NCBI RefSeq assembly: GCF_016808095.1
Contig: NC_068970.1
Location: 52,044,130-52,108,129 of the forward strand
Source: Vigna angularis
Taxonomy: Eukaryota; Streptophyta; Magnoliopsida; Fabales; Fabaceae
DNA length: 64,000 nt
Direction of reading: 5' to 3'
Shown one piece after another: positions 61,736 through 64,000 of this stretch (the first letter of the stretch is position 1; each line of letters opens with the position of its first letter). The notes under the pieces were generated by a model. It searched no databases. It was not told where the DNA came from and was given only the letters and a program-made list of their open reading frames with translations. Position numbers and translations under genes: made by a program.

Positions 61736-61824
61736 TCTTGTACCTGTTCTACCTCTGTTTCCGCTGCATCTATCTTTTCTTGCTTTGTTAGTGCTGAGTT
61801 TTTTTAAAAAGTATTCTTGCTATC

Positions 61825-62770
61825 ATGGAAAGCATGGATCAATCCAACAATCCTTCCATCCCCTTTTATCTTCATCCAGGAGAGAACCCAGACATCTCTC
61901 TTATCTCTCAGATTCTTGATGAATCCAATTATACTTCTTGGAACAAAAATAGGAGAAGAGCTCTTCTCTCCAAGAACAAGCTAAAATTCATAGATGGAGG
62001 GATCAAGAAACCTCAAAGAGATGATCCCAATTTTTATTCTTGGGAAAGAAGTAACATAATGGTGTTGTCTTGGATCATCAAGACTATTTCACCCCAAATA
62101 GCAGAAAGCGTTATATATGTGAAAAATGCTCAAGAATTATGGGAAGAATTGAAGGAAAGGTTTTCCAAAGGAGACTACTTTAAATTTTCTGACTTGCTCC
62201 AAGAAATTCATTCTATTAAGCAAGGAGAAAGGAGTGTGAGTCAGTATTTTACTAATTTGAAGATTCTATGGGAGGAATTGGAATTTTTTTAGACTCATCC
62301 CGCGTTGTAGTTGTAAGATTCCTTGCAATTGTGATCTATCTAAAGCCTCTCATAAATATAGAGAAATGGAGCATGTCATCTGCTTCCTAAAAGGCCTAAA
62401 TGAATGTTACAACACTGTGAGAACACAAATATTGCTGATGGAACCTCGACCCAGCATTAATCGTGTGTTTTCTCTCATTATACAGTAGGAAAGACAAGAG
62501 AAACATGATTCTGGTCTCACCAACCAGAATGACATCAAGATCCTTGCAAACACCACTGAAAAACAGAGTCACTGGAAGAGTGACCAGGGTTGGAAAACCC
62601 ATGGACGTGGATTCACATCTCATGGTCAAGGAAGAGGGAAAGGAAGAAATGTCAATCATGGGAAGCAATGTTCCTACTGTCACAAAATGAATCACATGGT
62701 TGATGAATGTTACTCTAAACATGGATATCCACCATGGTTCAAGAAAAACGACAGTAACAGTCAAAACAGT
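61825..62770 (+). pseudogene. Gag of the second copia element
   Basis: The first 155 codons are open (MESMDQSNNPSIPFYLHPGE onward), with NYTSWNKNRRRAL and the region up to KILWEELEFF matching the same gag type as the element at 50 kb. A stop at 62290 and frame changes follow. A CCHC knuckle is still readable at 62669-62710 (C-x2-C-x4-H-x4-C). It cannot yield a full Gag. Confidence 0.8.
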
Positions 62771-62893
62771 GTGGGACAGAATGAATGAGGATTGGCAAAT
62801 GCTTGCACTACCTCTACTGTATCACAAACCAGTCAACAGAACACTGCCAACATTGTCCAAAACTCCTTCACCCCAGAACAAATGTAGAAAATC

Positions 62894-64000
62894 ATGGAAA
62901 TGCTTGAAAAGACTAACAACTCTTCCCATAGCATTAGTCAAATGCACAAAGATACTACAGAGGACAAACAAGGTATGTTCTCATGGATTATAGACATAGG
63001 GGTCACTGACGATGTGACCCATGACAGAAATCTATTCCTAACATTCAATAAAATCAAACATATATCTGTTAAATTGCCAAACAACTCCATTGTTACAGCC
63101 CACTATGCAGGAACTATACAGTTTACCAAAGATTTCATTATTTTTAATGTTTTATACATACCAGATTTTACTTTCAATCTTATATTTGTTCAAAGTTTAA
63201 CTAGAGATATAAACTGCACACTAAATTTTTCCTCTAAGCTGTGTAAAATCCAAGACAATTCTACATTGAGGATGATTGGATATGCTAATGTGTATAAAGG
63301 GCTCTACTACTTGCAGTCTGTTGAAGGGGATCTGGCACCTAGTTTTGTTTTCTCTTATGAGCATGTAAATATAAATTTGTGGCATTATAGGCTAGGCCAC
63401 CCTGGACATAAAACTGTTGAAAGAATGTGCAAAATTTTTCCTTATATTCAAATTGTTTCTAATAGTGCTTGTGATATCTGCCATTATGCAAAGCAACACA
63501 AATTGTCTTTTTGCTAAAAATAATTCTCTGTCTACTAATTGTTTTAATATTATACATTGTGACATATGGGGTCCTATCTCCATCCCATCTGTGCATGGGC
63601 ATATATACTTTCTTACTATTGTTGGCGATTGTAGTAGGCATACTTGGGCCTTTCTTATGCATAATAAAAGCCAAACCAGAGAACTTCTGCAATCTTTTAT
63701 TATGAAAATCAAAACCCAGTTTAATAAAACTGTTAAAACTATTAGGACTAACAATGGTCCTGAATTTAATTGTTCCTGCATATACAATTCTTATGGAATT
63801 GAACATCAAACTAGCTATGTTGAAACTCCACAACAAAATTCTCTTGTGGAGTGCAAACATCAACTCATATTGAATGTTACCCGTAGCTTGGTTTTCCAAT
63901 CTAATGTTCCCTATGCTTATTGGTCTTATGCCCTATCTCATGCTACATACTTGATTAATAGGTTGCCTTCCCCTGTTATTAAGAATAAAACCTCTTATGA
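62894..64000 (+). pseudogene. Protease/integrase part of the second copia element
   Basis: An open stretch to 63517 contains the protease region, but the active-site motif reads DIGV instead of DSGA, which would remove the usual Ser and Ala. LPNNSIVTAHYAGT and the segment LWHYRLGHPGHK (gag-pre-integrase) follow, then CDICHYAKQHK of the integrase zinc finger. After a stop at 63515, integrase core pieces continue out of frame to the window end (recognisable from 'gtggagtgcaaacatcaact'). Confidence 0.8.

Larger units (their letters stand above)
61140..64000 (+). mobile_element. Second Ty1-copia element, partial and decayed
   Basis: The PBS tggtaccagagcagg at 61721 follows a presumed 5' LTR (left boundary unresolved, with 'ccctatataattaggg' TATA context near 61361). 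Gag starts at 61825, and protease and integrase fragments follow to the window edge. It is related to the copia element at 50 kb by the shared gag opening (FYLHPGENPD versus LFLHPGENLA) and domain order. Stops and frame changes are frequent. The 3' part lies beyond the window. Confidence 0.85.

Overview
This is a nuclear plant chromosome window: very AT-rich, with intron-split genes, GT-AG splice sites and heavy loads of LTR retrotransposons and DNA transposons. The repeat families (a Tat/Ogre-type gypsy element whose primer-binding site resembles the tRNA-Arg type, MULEs with long terminal inverted repeats, CACTA and hAT ends) suggest a papilionoid legume, perhaps of the Phaseolus/Vigna type. 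The species is an inference; nothing in the window fixes it.

Only two complete host genes are well supported. The first, on + (7667-13564, 12 exons, 1030 residues by my splicing), encodes a WRC + RING-like + JmjC protein of the IBM1/JMJ24-JMJ25 class. Its two iron-binding histidine positions read Cys and Tyr, so it is probably not an active demethylase; this fits a JMJ24-like, RING-based role. The second, on - (33418-32063, 3 exons, 370 residues), encodes an R2R3-MYB of the MYB41/MYB102-like group with the standard 133/130 bp first exons.

Layout: 1-360 decayed gypsy pol (-); 360-7500 AT-rich spacer with minisatellites and a hAT-like end; 7.5-13.6 kb JmjC gene; 14.2-24.1 kb gag-only Ogre-type LTR element whose 5' LTR contains a 2.5 kb MULE, which itself contains a solo LTR (three-level nesting); 24.1-32 kb spacer with an orphan exon-like piece and a G-box-rich island; 32.0-33.5 kb MYB gene; 36.2-42.3 kb CACTA-like territory holding a clean 1.66 kb hAT element; 43-49 kb fragments of copia, gypsy gag, a Ulp1/C48 protease domain and CACTA subterminal repeats; 50.2-55.5 kb full-length but inactivated Ty1-copia element; 55.8-58.4 kb MULE fragment, AT microsatellites and a long inverted repeat; 59-60 kb LTR-like repeat related to the solo LTR; 61-64 kb start of a second decayed copia element running off the window.

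I see no operon-like system, CRISPR array or new gene cluster. The points most worth following are the doubly substituted JmjC active site, the dated transposon nest, the array of eight 12-bp palindromes inside the solo LTR, and the paired tandem arrays near the 3' end of the Ogre-type element.
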